DNA of 64,000 nt from Rhipicephalus microplus (Eukaryota; Arthropoda; Arachnida; Ixodida; Ixodidae), in NCBI RefSeq assembly GCF_043290135.1, contig NC_134707.1:74210508-74274507 (forward strand), in the 5' to 3' direction. Position numbers and translations under genes: made by a program. The notes under the pieces were generated by a model, which ran no database searches, was not told the origin of the DNA, and worked only from the letters and a program-made list of their open reading frames with translations. Shown piece by piece: positions 55,721 to 64,000 of this stretch. Each line of letters begins with the position of its first letter. The stretch's first letter is position 1.

Positions 55721-56324
55721 TGGACCAACGCCTCATTTGGTCACCCGTGGTCAGCGACCAGCTTCGAAACACGCGAAGGGTCGCCTCCACCACTCGTGTG
55801 CTCCTAGCTCGCGGCAACACATGCACGCTGACTCTAGCCCTCTGCATCTACAACTAAATGGCTGCAGTATGCATTTTGCACGGCCTTTCTCTCGCGGCGC
55901 TTACGCGTTCCAACTGGGAGACACGGGACGCAGCGCATCGCATTGCAATCCACCAGTTCTTCAGCCTGCCTCAATCCTCTCAAATCGGCCCAACAGTTGC
56001 TGAGACGGGAGACATGCGCTCTCACTCCGGGCTGACCTTCGAGTGCTAAATCACATAGAGCGCATGAAATGCTCGCGTTACGGATAGCAGCTGGTATTCT
56101 GGCTCTCCTCACTGCCGCACTCACGGATTGGGGCAATGCACTGCGGCATTCAACGCCCTAGTCCCGAGCTCACCGGATGTGAATGACTATAGTGCCCCAC
56201 CCTGCCGGCATTGCCCTCCGAAGATTCAGACACGGATACGGGGAGTGGCAAGCAAGTGGACGACGCCAGAGTCCACGCTTCGGCACAAAGCTGCCGCCCT
56301 TTTAGACGGACTTCTCGTGGGGTG

Positions 56325-57003
56325 ACTCCTCCTCTTTACTGATGGTTACGTGTTGAACGATGGTTGAGCCGCGGCTGCGTGTGTGGCGCCTTCGCTGGAG
56401 CTTCACAATCAGTGGCGTCTCGCCTGCGAGGCATTGTGGACGATAGCCGAACCCGCCATGCTTTACCTCGCTGCCGATGCCCTCCTTCAACTAAGACTTC
56501 TATCAGCTGCCGTTTTCTCAGACTCACGTGCTGCTCTTCAACTGCTCGCTCGCGCAGTACTACCACAGACCTCTGGTTGCTACGTGCATCGCAAGAAAGC
56601 TCCAATTGGTGCAGGACTTCGGGTAAGATCTTGTGCTTAAATAGATAGCACCGCACATTGAATTATCCGGCAATGAAGCGGCCGACGAGCTCGCCACGAT
56701 GCGCACTCTCCTGAAACCCCTGTGCCTAGAGCGGTGAGCTCATTTGACGTAGCGTGGCTTCGGACACGGCACTCAATCACCGCTCGCCACCCGGACCAAC
56801 GAGTTTCGGCAAAGCAGCCAACACGTCCACTCCCGAAAACCGGATTTTCGAGAAAGGAGCTCGACCTCCTCTTCCGCCTGCCAATCGTCTGCTACCTCAA
56901 GGTGGAAAGCGTACACATACAGTCGAGAAGGGGAGACCCAAGCTGCCATCATTGCCCGCAGCCCGAAACATTCCATCACATTATCTTCGAGTGTGAGGAG
57001 TAA
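56325..57003 (+). pseudogene. RNase H and C-terminal Cys/His motif of the second I-clade LINE
   Basis: LLFTDGYVLNDG (about 56329-56364) is the first RNase H motif, interrupted by a stop. VFSDSRAALQLLARAV (about 56510) is the third. HIELSGNEAADELATM (about 56655-56700) is the fourth. The final frame ends PSCHHCPQPETFHHIIFECE, a CxxC..H....C motif usual at the C-terminus of I-group elements. Confidence 0.75.
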
Positions 57004-57570
57004 TCGGATGCGCGCAGATGACTCTTCGGTGCTTACAGCAAACTGAGACTTTCCACCCCCACTGTTGATGTGATTTCTTTTCCCGTGCGCACGCATGCCT
57101 GGTCATGCGCGCTCATGCTGCCTTCATCACCTTCTTCAAGACTTCTGCACTCTTTGAGCTCTTGTTACCTGGGGGAACTTTAGAGCTTCCCAATGGAGCT
57201 CAGCTTAACTCCTATTAGTGAGTGCATCCAACCTCAAATTTTTCTGTTCAGACGTCACGCGCTTCGGCGAGTGCTTCACGCGCTCTGTACAACACGCCAA
57301 TCCAACCCGCGTGCATCCTTCTTGCAGCGACTACCTCTCCTGCCTTGTTGGCGGTTTTCTTGGTCAGCTGCGCATGGTGCATGAAGGCATGGCAGCCCGT
57401 TGCGGGAAGTAGCTTGACTGACTCTTACCTATCTTTTTCTTTTCTTCAATCTTATCCTTCCTATGTCTTTTATTTCCCATACCCCATTTCTGTGCCGACC
57501 TGTTGAGGTGTCCTCATAAGGTGAGAAATTTACGGGCAGGCACTTTTCTCTTCTTTTCTTCTATTATAAT

Positions 57571-57572
<2 letters not shown>
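57004..57572 (+). other. 3' untranslated region of the second I-clade LINE
   Basis: T/C-rich, non-coding; contains GGTGTCCTCATAAGGTGAG and leads into the (TA)n tract. Confidence 0.5.

Positions 57573-57616
<44 letters not shown>
57573..57616. repeat. (TA)n microsatellite
   Basis: About 22 TA units between the LINE 3' end and the next LTR element. Confidence 0.95.
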
Positions 57617-57619
<3 letters not shown>

Positions 57620-57746
57620 AAGAATTCATTGGATGTCATCTTCCTCATCTGCCAATAACAACCATCAGTCTTGGCCCGTTCCTCTTCATTATCGGCGCCA
57701 TCTTGCTGTTGCTTGAATAAAGCGTCAGCTGAACCGTTGTATTTCA
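57617..57746 (+). repeat. Putative 5' LTR of the plus-strand Mag-like element
   Basis: About 130 bp from TGTAAGAATTC to ..GTATTTCA, with AATAAA at 57716-57721. It is followed by TGGTGGAAGGTGCTT (57749-57763), a likely primer site whose tRNA I cannot name. Without a 3' partner the edges are inferred. Confidence 0.5.
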
Positions 57747-57843
57747 AGTGGTGGAAGGTGCTTCCCGATCTCTTCGACCTCTCTCCATCCAAAGCCAGCT
57801 CCTGGAGCTCTGTTCGGGACGTCGCTTACGCCTGCAGAGCACC

Positions 57844-59088
57844 ATGGCACAAGAGCAAGCCCAACCGAACCACCCGCCGGCGCAACCACCAGCCGCCAAC
57901 CCTAGCCCGGTCAACGACCCCCCTCGGGAGCCTCCAATCTTCTCTGGTCTGCCTGACGAAGATGTCGAAGACTGGCTCGACAAGTATGACCATGTAGGTT
58001 TCTACAACAACTAGAACGTGGCATTGAAATTAGCACGCGTCCAGTTTTACGTTTATCAGGTTGCCAAGACGTGGTTCCTGAATCATGAGAGCGACTTCCG
58101 CGATAGGTCTTCCTTCAAAGACCAGCTACGACGCAGTTGCGGCACACCGACCGTCCGTTCAGAAGTTGCTCGCAAGAAACTGGCAGAACAAGTTCAACAT
58201 TGCGGTGAGTCCTACACTTCCTATATTGAGGATGTGCTTGCACTATGCCGCCGTATCGACGACACCATGCCAGAAGGTGATCGTGTCCGGAACCTGCTGA
58301 AGGGTATCGGACCTACCGCTTTCAACGCCCTTGTCGCGCACAACCCTTCGATAGTTTCCGACGTCGTCTCTGTATGGCAGCGTCTTGATACCTTGTAGTC
58401 AATCCGCCTGCGACCCGAATTCTCTGAGAACCCCCTGGCAAACAGTATGGAGCTCCGACCCATCATTCGAGCCATAATTCGTCAGGAATTGCAAGCCTAC
58501 GGTTTACCTCCTTCTAACAACATTCCTGCTCAATCCGCCTCTAGTGATCTGCGTGGCATTATTAGGGAAGAAATGTCCGCGTTCTAAAGCACCCACCGTG
58601 CTCCACCATGCCCCCAACCCGCTTCGTATGCACAGATTGCTTCAATGCAACCCTCGCCGTCTCAAGTACCACCACCTGTGCTGATCATGAACATCTCGCA
58701 CCTCTAGTCGCCCGTCCACCGAACCCAACCTACCATTCTTCTTGCAGGCCCCACGGCCTATTTGCTACTACTGTGGGATTCGAGGACACATTTCCCGGGT
58801 CTGTCGACGTCGGCAGCAAGATGAACGTCGTGGTTATGCCGCTTTTGAACGAGACGACACATGTGCTCGAGGTTGCTACCGTTATGCCGACAGTCGTTCC
58901 AACCACCGATCACCGTCTCCTGTGCACATTTCCAACACGACCAACAATACACGTGCATCCCGACCGCGCTCCCCTTCGCAACTCCGACGCTCTGCTTCAC
59001 CCCTTCGGCCTGTCTCTCAACTGGCTGCCCAGCGATCGGAAAACTAAACAGCGCAGTTTTTGGAGGGAAAACTGCATCGCGGCGAAAT
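57844..59088 (+). pseudogene. gag: Gag of the plus-strand Mag-like element
   Basis: It starts at ATG 57844 (MAQEQAQPNHPPAQPP). The capsid begins EPPIFSGLPDEDVEDWLDKY and continues past an in-frame stop at 58012 through TWFLNHESDFRDRSSFKDQL to a second stop at 58396. A third stop lies near 58585. The CCHC knuckle CYYCGIRGHISRVC (about 58757-58800) is intact but in the next frame, followed by an R/S/P-rich tail ending at 59044-59047. Confidence 0.82.
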
Positions 59089-59118
59089 GACCCAAGTCCT
59101 CCTAAACGACCGTGAAAC

Positions 59119-59373
59119 ATGTTATTGGTAACTGTGCAAGGTGTGCGGGTGTTGGCTTTAGTGGACACGGGAGCAACTATTTCAGTTATGCGTGCCGACT
59201 TGTGTTCTCGATTGCGGAAAGTGAAGACACACTACCTTGGATCGTCTTTGATTGGGGCCAATGGAGCAATTATTAGACCATCGGCCCAATGTACAGCGCG
59301 TGTCTTCATTGATGATATTCGTCATCACATCACCTTCGCTGTCTTAATTTCGTGTGCTCATGAAATAATTTAG
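59119..59373 (+). pseudogene. pol: Protease of the plus-strand Mag-like element
   Basis: VRVLALVDTGATISVMRADL contains an intact D-T-G active site. The frame stops at about 59371, before the end of the domain. Confidence 0.8.
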
Positions 59374-59432
59374 GTTGGGACTATCTTTCATCAGCATCTG
59401 CATTAATTTCTTGCCGTCAACGTGTAGTCGAA

Positions 59433-61646
59433 ATGACTGGGACCAATCACTGCAGCGAACGCGTCGACGAAAAACCGTTGCGTTTCTTCACAGCTTCCGA
59501 ATCCATACTGCTCCCGAGTCAAGAGATACTCATCACCATCACTTCTTTGAATATTGCCAATGGTGACGTCCTTATCACCCCTTCCAGCAGCTGTCTAACT
59601 CGCGGCGTTGTAGTCCCCTCCAGCCTGGTGCGGTTTAAAGACAGTGCTGTGATAATCCTTGGCCTGAATCCTACCCCAGAGCCTGTCCTCCTACGCCAAG
59701 ATTCTGCAGTGTCATGTTATGTCGATAGCCAACTGGTACGTTTCGTCTTTCTGGACGCCTTGACAGCTCAGCCACAAAAGGCCCAGTCTGTTACTTCCTC
59801 CTCCTTTGCTCCCGAGATAAATCTTGACATTTCTGCTTCTCAACGTGAGGCGTTGCTAAATTTGCTAACGAAACAACAGGCCTGCTTCGACGCCAGTGCT
59901 TCGGCACTAGGACAGACCACAGTTGCGCATCATCGCATCGACACTGACGGTCAGACTGTTGTACGCCGTCGTCCCTACCGAGTCTCCTTGGCCAAGCGCA
60001 AAATCATCGAGGAGAACGTGACCGATATGGTAAAAAGAAACATCATACGACCCTCTACCAGTTCTTGGTCATCACCCGTTGTGTTGGTACAAAAGAAGAA
60101 TGGATTGGTACGATTTTGTGTTGATTACCGCGTGCTCAACAAGACTACCCGAAAGGATGTATATTCGATGCCATGTATAGATGATGCACTTGACTCATTG
60201 CAAGGCGCCCAATACTTCTCCACCCTTGACCTTGGGTCCGTATATTGGCAAATACCATTGGACAAAGCAGACAAAGAAAAGACCGCCTTTTCTACGCCGG
60301 ACGGTCTTTACGAGTTTAACGTAATGTCATTAGGCCTATGTAATGCTCCCGCCACATTTGAAAGGATGATCGACACAGTTCTTCGTGGCCTCAAGTGGAA
60401 AACGTGTCTATGCTACCTCGATGATATAGCCGTGTTTTCTTCCACTTTTGCTGATCGTCTGCAACGCCTAGATCAAGTGCTCACAAGTCTCTCTAATGCT
60501 GGACTTCAACTAAACACAAAGAAGTGCCATTTTGGCAACACAGCTATAAAAGTTCTAGGACATCTCGTTAGTAAAGATGGCATCCAGCCCGATCCTGACA
60601 AAATTTCCGCCGTCCTCAACTTTCCGCGACCCTTTCGCTCCAAAGAACTACGCAGTTTCCTTGTACTCGCTTCGTACTTTCGCCGCTTCATTCGCAACTT
60701 TGCCACTATTGCCACTCCTCTCCACAAGCTCCTTGCCAGTGCCAGTTCCTTCGAGTAGAATGATCAATGCGAAGCCTCATTTCAAGAACTCAAGCAGGCA
60801 CTGACATCCCCACCGGTGCTTGGTTATTTTGATGACAGGGCACCTACGATATTACACACTGACGCTAGTGGACAAGGAATCAGCGCCGTACTCCTCCAGT
60901 GCGACCATGCCTTTCGCGAGAACGTTGTCGCGTATGCAAGCCGCACTCTGACCTCTGCAGAGAAGAGGTACTCGATAACCGAACAAGAGTGCTTGGCTGT
61001 TGTCTGGTCCATCCAAAAATTTCGTCCGTACCTATATGGTCGACGTTTTACTGTTGTGACAGACCACCATGCTCTTTGCTGGTTGTCCACAATCAAGAAC
61101 TTGTCGGGGCGACTTGGCCGCTGGATTCTCCGATTGCAATCTTATGACTTTGACGTCATCTTCAAGACTGGAAGACAACATCAAGATGCCGACGCTTTGT
61201 CACGATGCCCTTTGCCGAAGTTTTCGGCGCACGTCACATCCCCTTGTCAAATTGTCTATACGGAGGACGCCTCGTCCATATCAGCCATTTCTTCCCTATT
61301 TTCATCCACCCGTCCGTCAGTACTTACTACTCACCAGGGAGCTGATTCTTACTGCACTGACATCATCGGTCGGCTTACCGGCGCTTCATCTTCCCCTAAT
61401 GCCAGGCTCCGGAAACAACTCCGACTATTCAAGTTGGAGGACGATGTCCTATATCAATACATTTTTCACCCGGAAAGCCACCGATGGGTTCCCGTCGTAC
61501 CACGCGCACTAAGCACTGAAGTTCTGCGCGCTTCCCACGACGACCCGACGTCAGGACACTTGGGTTACTACAAAACATACGAACGCATCCGCAGTCGATT
61601 CTTCTGGCCAGGTCTCTCCACGACGGTAGCTAAATATATTGCCTAG
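59433..61646 (+). pseudogene. pol: Reverse transcriptase and RNase H of the plus-strand Mag-like element
   Basis: A 441-codon frame (59433-60758) covers the protease-RT linker and RT: PSTSSWSSPVVLVQKKNG, FCVDYRVLNKTTRKD, STLDLGSVYWQIPLDKADKE, CLCYLDDIAVFSS (catalytic box about 60412-60430) and FLGH-type strand VLGHLVSKDGIQPDPDK. A stop at 60756-60758 replaces the usual Trp at the start of the connection. The same frame continues at 60816-61646 as RNase H: ILHTDASGQGISAVL, ITEQECLAVVWSIQKF, VVTDHHALCW, then HQDADALSR, and the first half of the integrase zinc module (SGHLGYYKTYERIRSRFFWP). Confidence 0.88.
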
Positions 61647-61662
61647 TGTGCACTTTGCCAAC

Positions 61663-61844
61663 CCGGCTGCGGTGGCTGCATTTCCGATGGAGGCGGAAAT
61701 GCTGTAGGCCCGCGTACTCAGATTTGGGTGCACGTTAAAAAACCACAGGTGGTCAAAATTTCCGGAGCCCTCCACTACGGCGTCTCTGATAATCGAATGG
61801 TGGTTTTGGGACGTTAAACCCCACAAATAAATCAATCAATCATG
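61663..61844 (+). mobile_element. 5'-truncated Ruka SINE inserted in integrase
   Basis: It begins within the tRNA-like part (CCGGCTGCGGTGGCTGCATT) and ends AAATAAATCAATCAATCATG. ACTTTGCCAAC is repeated exactly at 61652-61662 and 61845-61855, an 11-bp target duplication. It separates the two halves of the integrase zinc-binding module. Confidence 0.92.
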
Positions 61845-61855
61845 ACTTTGCCAAC

Positions 61856-62784
61856 ACCGCAAACGGCCCACAACTGCTCCAGTCGGGACCTTACAACCAG
61901 TTCCTTGTCCATCAGAGCCGTTCTCTGTCGTCGGAATTGACCTTTTCGGGCCCTTCCCAACTACATCAGACGGCAAGAGATGGATCGTCACCGCCGCTGA
62001 TCACTTCACCCGGTACGCTGAGATGGCCTTGATCACTTCAAGAACTGCTTCGGAAGTAGCGACTTTCTTTTTGAATGCTATTTACCTACATCACGGAGCC
62101 CCTCGTGTTCTTTTGAGCGACCGGGGCAAGGCATTTCTTTCAAGCACGCTCAGTGAAGTTCTTCAAGCATCAAAAACAGTTCATAAAACAACATCTATCT
62201 GTCACCCGCAAACCAATGACTTAACGGAAAGATTTCATCGCACGCTGTGTGACATGCTGTCCATGTATATCCGACCGGACCATCGCAATTGGAATGCCAT
62301 ACTTCCCTTTGTCACGTATGCATATAATACGTCAGTTCAACGAACCACAGGCTATTCTCCATTTTTCCTAGTATACGGACGCCAACCGACATCACCACTC
62401 GACGTTTCACTTTTGTCTGGCCCCGTGAACTCTTCACCATTCGTTTGCGACCAGTTTCTGTCCCGTGTTGCTCGATGCCGTCGTCTTGCCCGTGTAAACA
62501 CCGAAGCTAGCCAAGGAGAGCGCAAACATCTATACGATGCCACTCACCGCGTCGTTCTCTACCGCCCTGGTGACGATGTACTTCTGTGGACTCTTGCGCG
62601 AACGCCTGGCTTATGCGAGAAGCTTGAGTCACGCTATCTTGGCCCCTATAAAGTTTTCGAACAGACCTTACCGGTGAACTACCTTGTCACACCTGTTCAT
62701 GTCCCCACTGACCAACGCTGACGCGGGACAGAGAATGTGCACGTTTCCCGTCTCAAGTCCTATCGTAAGCGTTCCCCAGCGTAA
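61856..62784 (+). pseudogene. pol: Integrase of the plus-strand Mag-like element
   Basis: Downstream of the SINE the core reads VVGIDLFGPFPTTSDGK, then PRVLLSDRGKAFLS, then NDLTERFHRTLCDM, so the D, D and E are present. It continues with FVTYAYNTSVQRTTGYSPFF and a GPY-like end (ESRYLGPYKVFEQTLPVNYL). A stop (TGA) lies at about 62719. The final residues RLKSYRKRSPA end at 62784, immediately before sequence that belongs to an opposite-strand element. Confidence 0.88.
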
Positions 62785-62786
62785 TT

Positions 62787-64000
62787 TCTGTGTCACAGCA
62801 AGTTCTGTGAATTCTTCGGTGTCATTTGCCAACTCGTTTTCGTCTTGACACGGTAGCATAAAGTCCAGCATGGTCTGCACTTCGCGGCCGTAGAGAATCC
62901 GAAATGATGCGAATCGCGTGGTCTCTTGCATGGCGGTATTATACGTGAAGGTCACGTAAGGTAAGATCCGGTTCTATGCTTTGTACTGTACGTCAATGTA
63001 CTTTGAGATCATGTCTGCGAGTGTCTTATTCAGTCGCTCGGTAAGTCCGTTGGTTAGCTGGTGGTACGCAGTTGTCTTTCGGTGTCTGGTATTGCTCAGT
63101 TTGAAAACTTGACCCATTAGCTGCACCGTGATTGCCATCCTACTGCTCGTTAATATAGTGGAAGGAGCACCATGTCGTAACACAATGAGGTGCATGATTA
63201 ATTGTGCAACCACAGAAGCCATGGCTCGTGGGATCACCTGCGTTTCAGCGTGGCGTGTCAAATAGTTGGTCGCGACGGTCGCCCATTTGTTGCTGTCCGC
63301 AGACAGGGGAAATGGCTCGAGAATGTCCATGCCGACTTAATAAAACGGCGTGCAAAGTGCTTCAGCTGGCTTAACAGATGGTTGCTTCGGCGCTGACATT
63401 CCCGACAGCTATTGACGTACTTCTTGGCGCTTGCCGAAAGTCCTGGCCAATAGTACTTCTCGCTCACTCTGGCAAGTGTCCTTGAGTAGCCCAGATGACC
63501 GGATGTGGGTCAGTTATGGCAAGCGAAGAGGACGTCGTCTCGCATGTCTCAAGGAACGACCAGGAGCTAAGCACGGTTGCTTCAACGAGCGTTCTTCCTC
63601 TACAGCACACTGTCTCGCAGGCAGAACGACGTCAACAAGCGGAATAAATAACGTGGTATGATTGCGCCCTGGCCCTTTAAATTATCGATGATCGGACGAA
63701 TCTCTGCGTCATCTCGCTTGCCGTTTGCTGAAGTCTTATGCGCTAATGACACCCAGAAAGCCTTCGACTTCCTCTGCTTCCTGACCGACGACATGAAGGC
63801 GTGCGCGTGACCGTGCGTCAGCGTCTTCATGATTACGACTGGACTTATGAATGATGGTGACGCTCAATTCCTCCAGCCACAAGCTCCACCGTGATAGCCA
63901 TCCTGAAGGGTCGCGCAGGCTTGCCAACCAACAAAGGGCGTGGTGGTCTATCGGTATCTTGAAGGGACAACCGTAAAGGTACGGACGAAGCTTGGTGATT
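62787..64000 (-). pseudogene. pol: Third Mag-like fragment: RNase H end and integrase, running off the window
   Basis: From the window edge downward on the minus strand: the end of RNase H (HKSSRNHEDADARSRARL, about 63805-63860), the zinc module (YYWPGLSASAKKYVNSCREC, about 63400-63465), and the integrase core (MDILEPFPLSADSNKWATVA, about 63270-63330; GLTERLNKTLADM, about 63010-63060). It ends with FVTFTYNTAMQETT-type sequence at about 62930. The second catalytic Asp position reads ILTSSRM, so the core is damaged. It is a different copy from the plus-strand element and similar in type to the one at 37-43 kb. Its RT would lie beyond 64000. Confidence 0.8.

Larger units (their letters stand above)
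53345..57572 (+). mobile_element. Second I-clade-like LINE, 5'-truncated and interrupted
   Basis: It lacks ORF1 and the endonuclease. It retains the pre-RT linker, RT with YADD, RNase H, a C-terminal Cys/His motif and a T-rich 3' untranslated region. An RTE fragment is inserted at 54019-54802. Many frame changes and stops. It ends at a (TA)n tract. Confidence 0.72.
57617..62784 (+). mobile_element. Second Mag-like Ty3/gypsy element with a SINE in integrase
   Basis: Order: short 5' LTR, Gag with CCHC, protease, RT, RNase H, integrase. It ends right after the integrase C-terminus at a junction with a minus-strand element; no purine tract or 3' LTR is present. Catalytic residues of protease, RT, RNase H and integrase are all preserved, but the frames carry stops, frame changes and a SINE. 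Confidence 0.82.

Overview
The window looks like nuclear DNA of a hard tick (Ixodidae), made almost entirely of transposable-element remains. The main clue is at least seven copies of one tRNA-headed SINE: a tRNA-like head with A and B boxes, a conserved body ending near GGGACGTTAAACCCC, and an ATCA/GATT tail. I recognise it as the Ruka family of ixodid ticks. The rest of the repertoire fits an arthropod genome: CsRn1-, Mag- and Gmr1-like Ty3/gypsy elements, a BEL/Pao Gag relic, I-clade LINEs with RNase H, an RTE LINE and CR1/L2-like tails. I found no bacterial operon, rRNA, true tRNA gene or CRISPR array. Species assignment is inference; no search was run.

Layout. 0-6.8 kb: a broken LINE ORF1 (minus), 216-bp repeats, and a Gag-only LTR-element relic carrying a Ruka SINE with a 15-bp target duplication. 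8-10.5 kb: TA microsatellites, a tRNA-like repeat, and a few splice-flanked open segments that are the only hints of a host gene. 10.56-14.73 kb (minus): a decayed Gmr1-like gypsy element with long LTRs, a SCAN-like Gag, a protease, then integrase directly after protease. 17.25-21.90 kb (plus): the best-preserved element, a 4.65-kb CsRn1-like gypsy with paired LTRs, a 4-bp target duplication, a primer site matching tRNA-Trp, a CHCC Gag motif and an almost open pol. 22.0-23.4 kb: a tetranucleotide run and a tandem array with a period of about 147 bp. 24.3-29.05 kb (minus): a decayed I-clade LINE with ORF1, endonuclease, RT and RNase H. 29-37 kb: LINE 3' tails, two Ruka copies, a fold-back repeat, a MITE-like element and an 81-bp near-perfect hairpin. 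37.5-42.9 kb (minus): a Mag-like gypsy whose integrase core is deleted and whose RNase H is split by another repeat. 43-53 kb: BEL/Pao and LINE endonuclease relics, a 420-bp compound tetranucleotide array, more SINE copies, and long stretches without recognisable content. 53.3-57.6 kb (plus): a second I-clade LINE interrupted by a truncated RTE LINE. 57.6-62.8 kb (plus): a second Mag-like gypsy whose integrase zinc finger is split by a Ruka SINE. 62.8-64 kb (minus): a third Mag-like fragment meeting the second tail to tail.

The genes do not form a pathway. They are replication modules of unrelated retroelements that inserted into one another, and the nesting gives a relative order of events. 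The CsRn1-like element is least decayed: LTRs about 96% identical by eye, one in-frame stop, one homopolymer frameshift and one unusual protease residue. The splice-flanked segments at 9.4-9.8 kb are the best place to look for a host exon.
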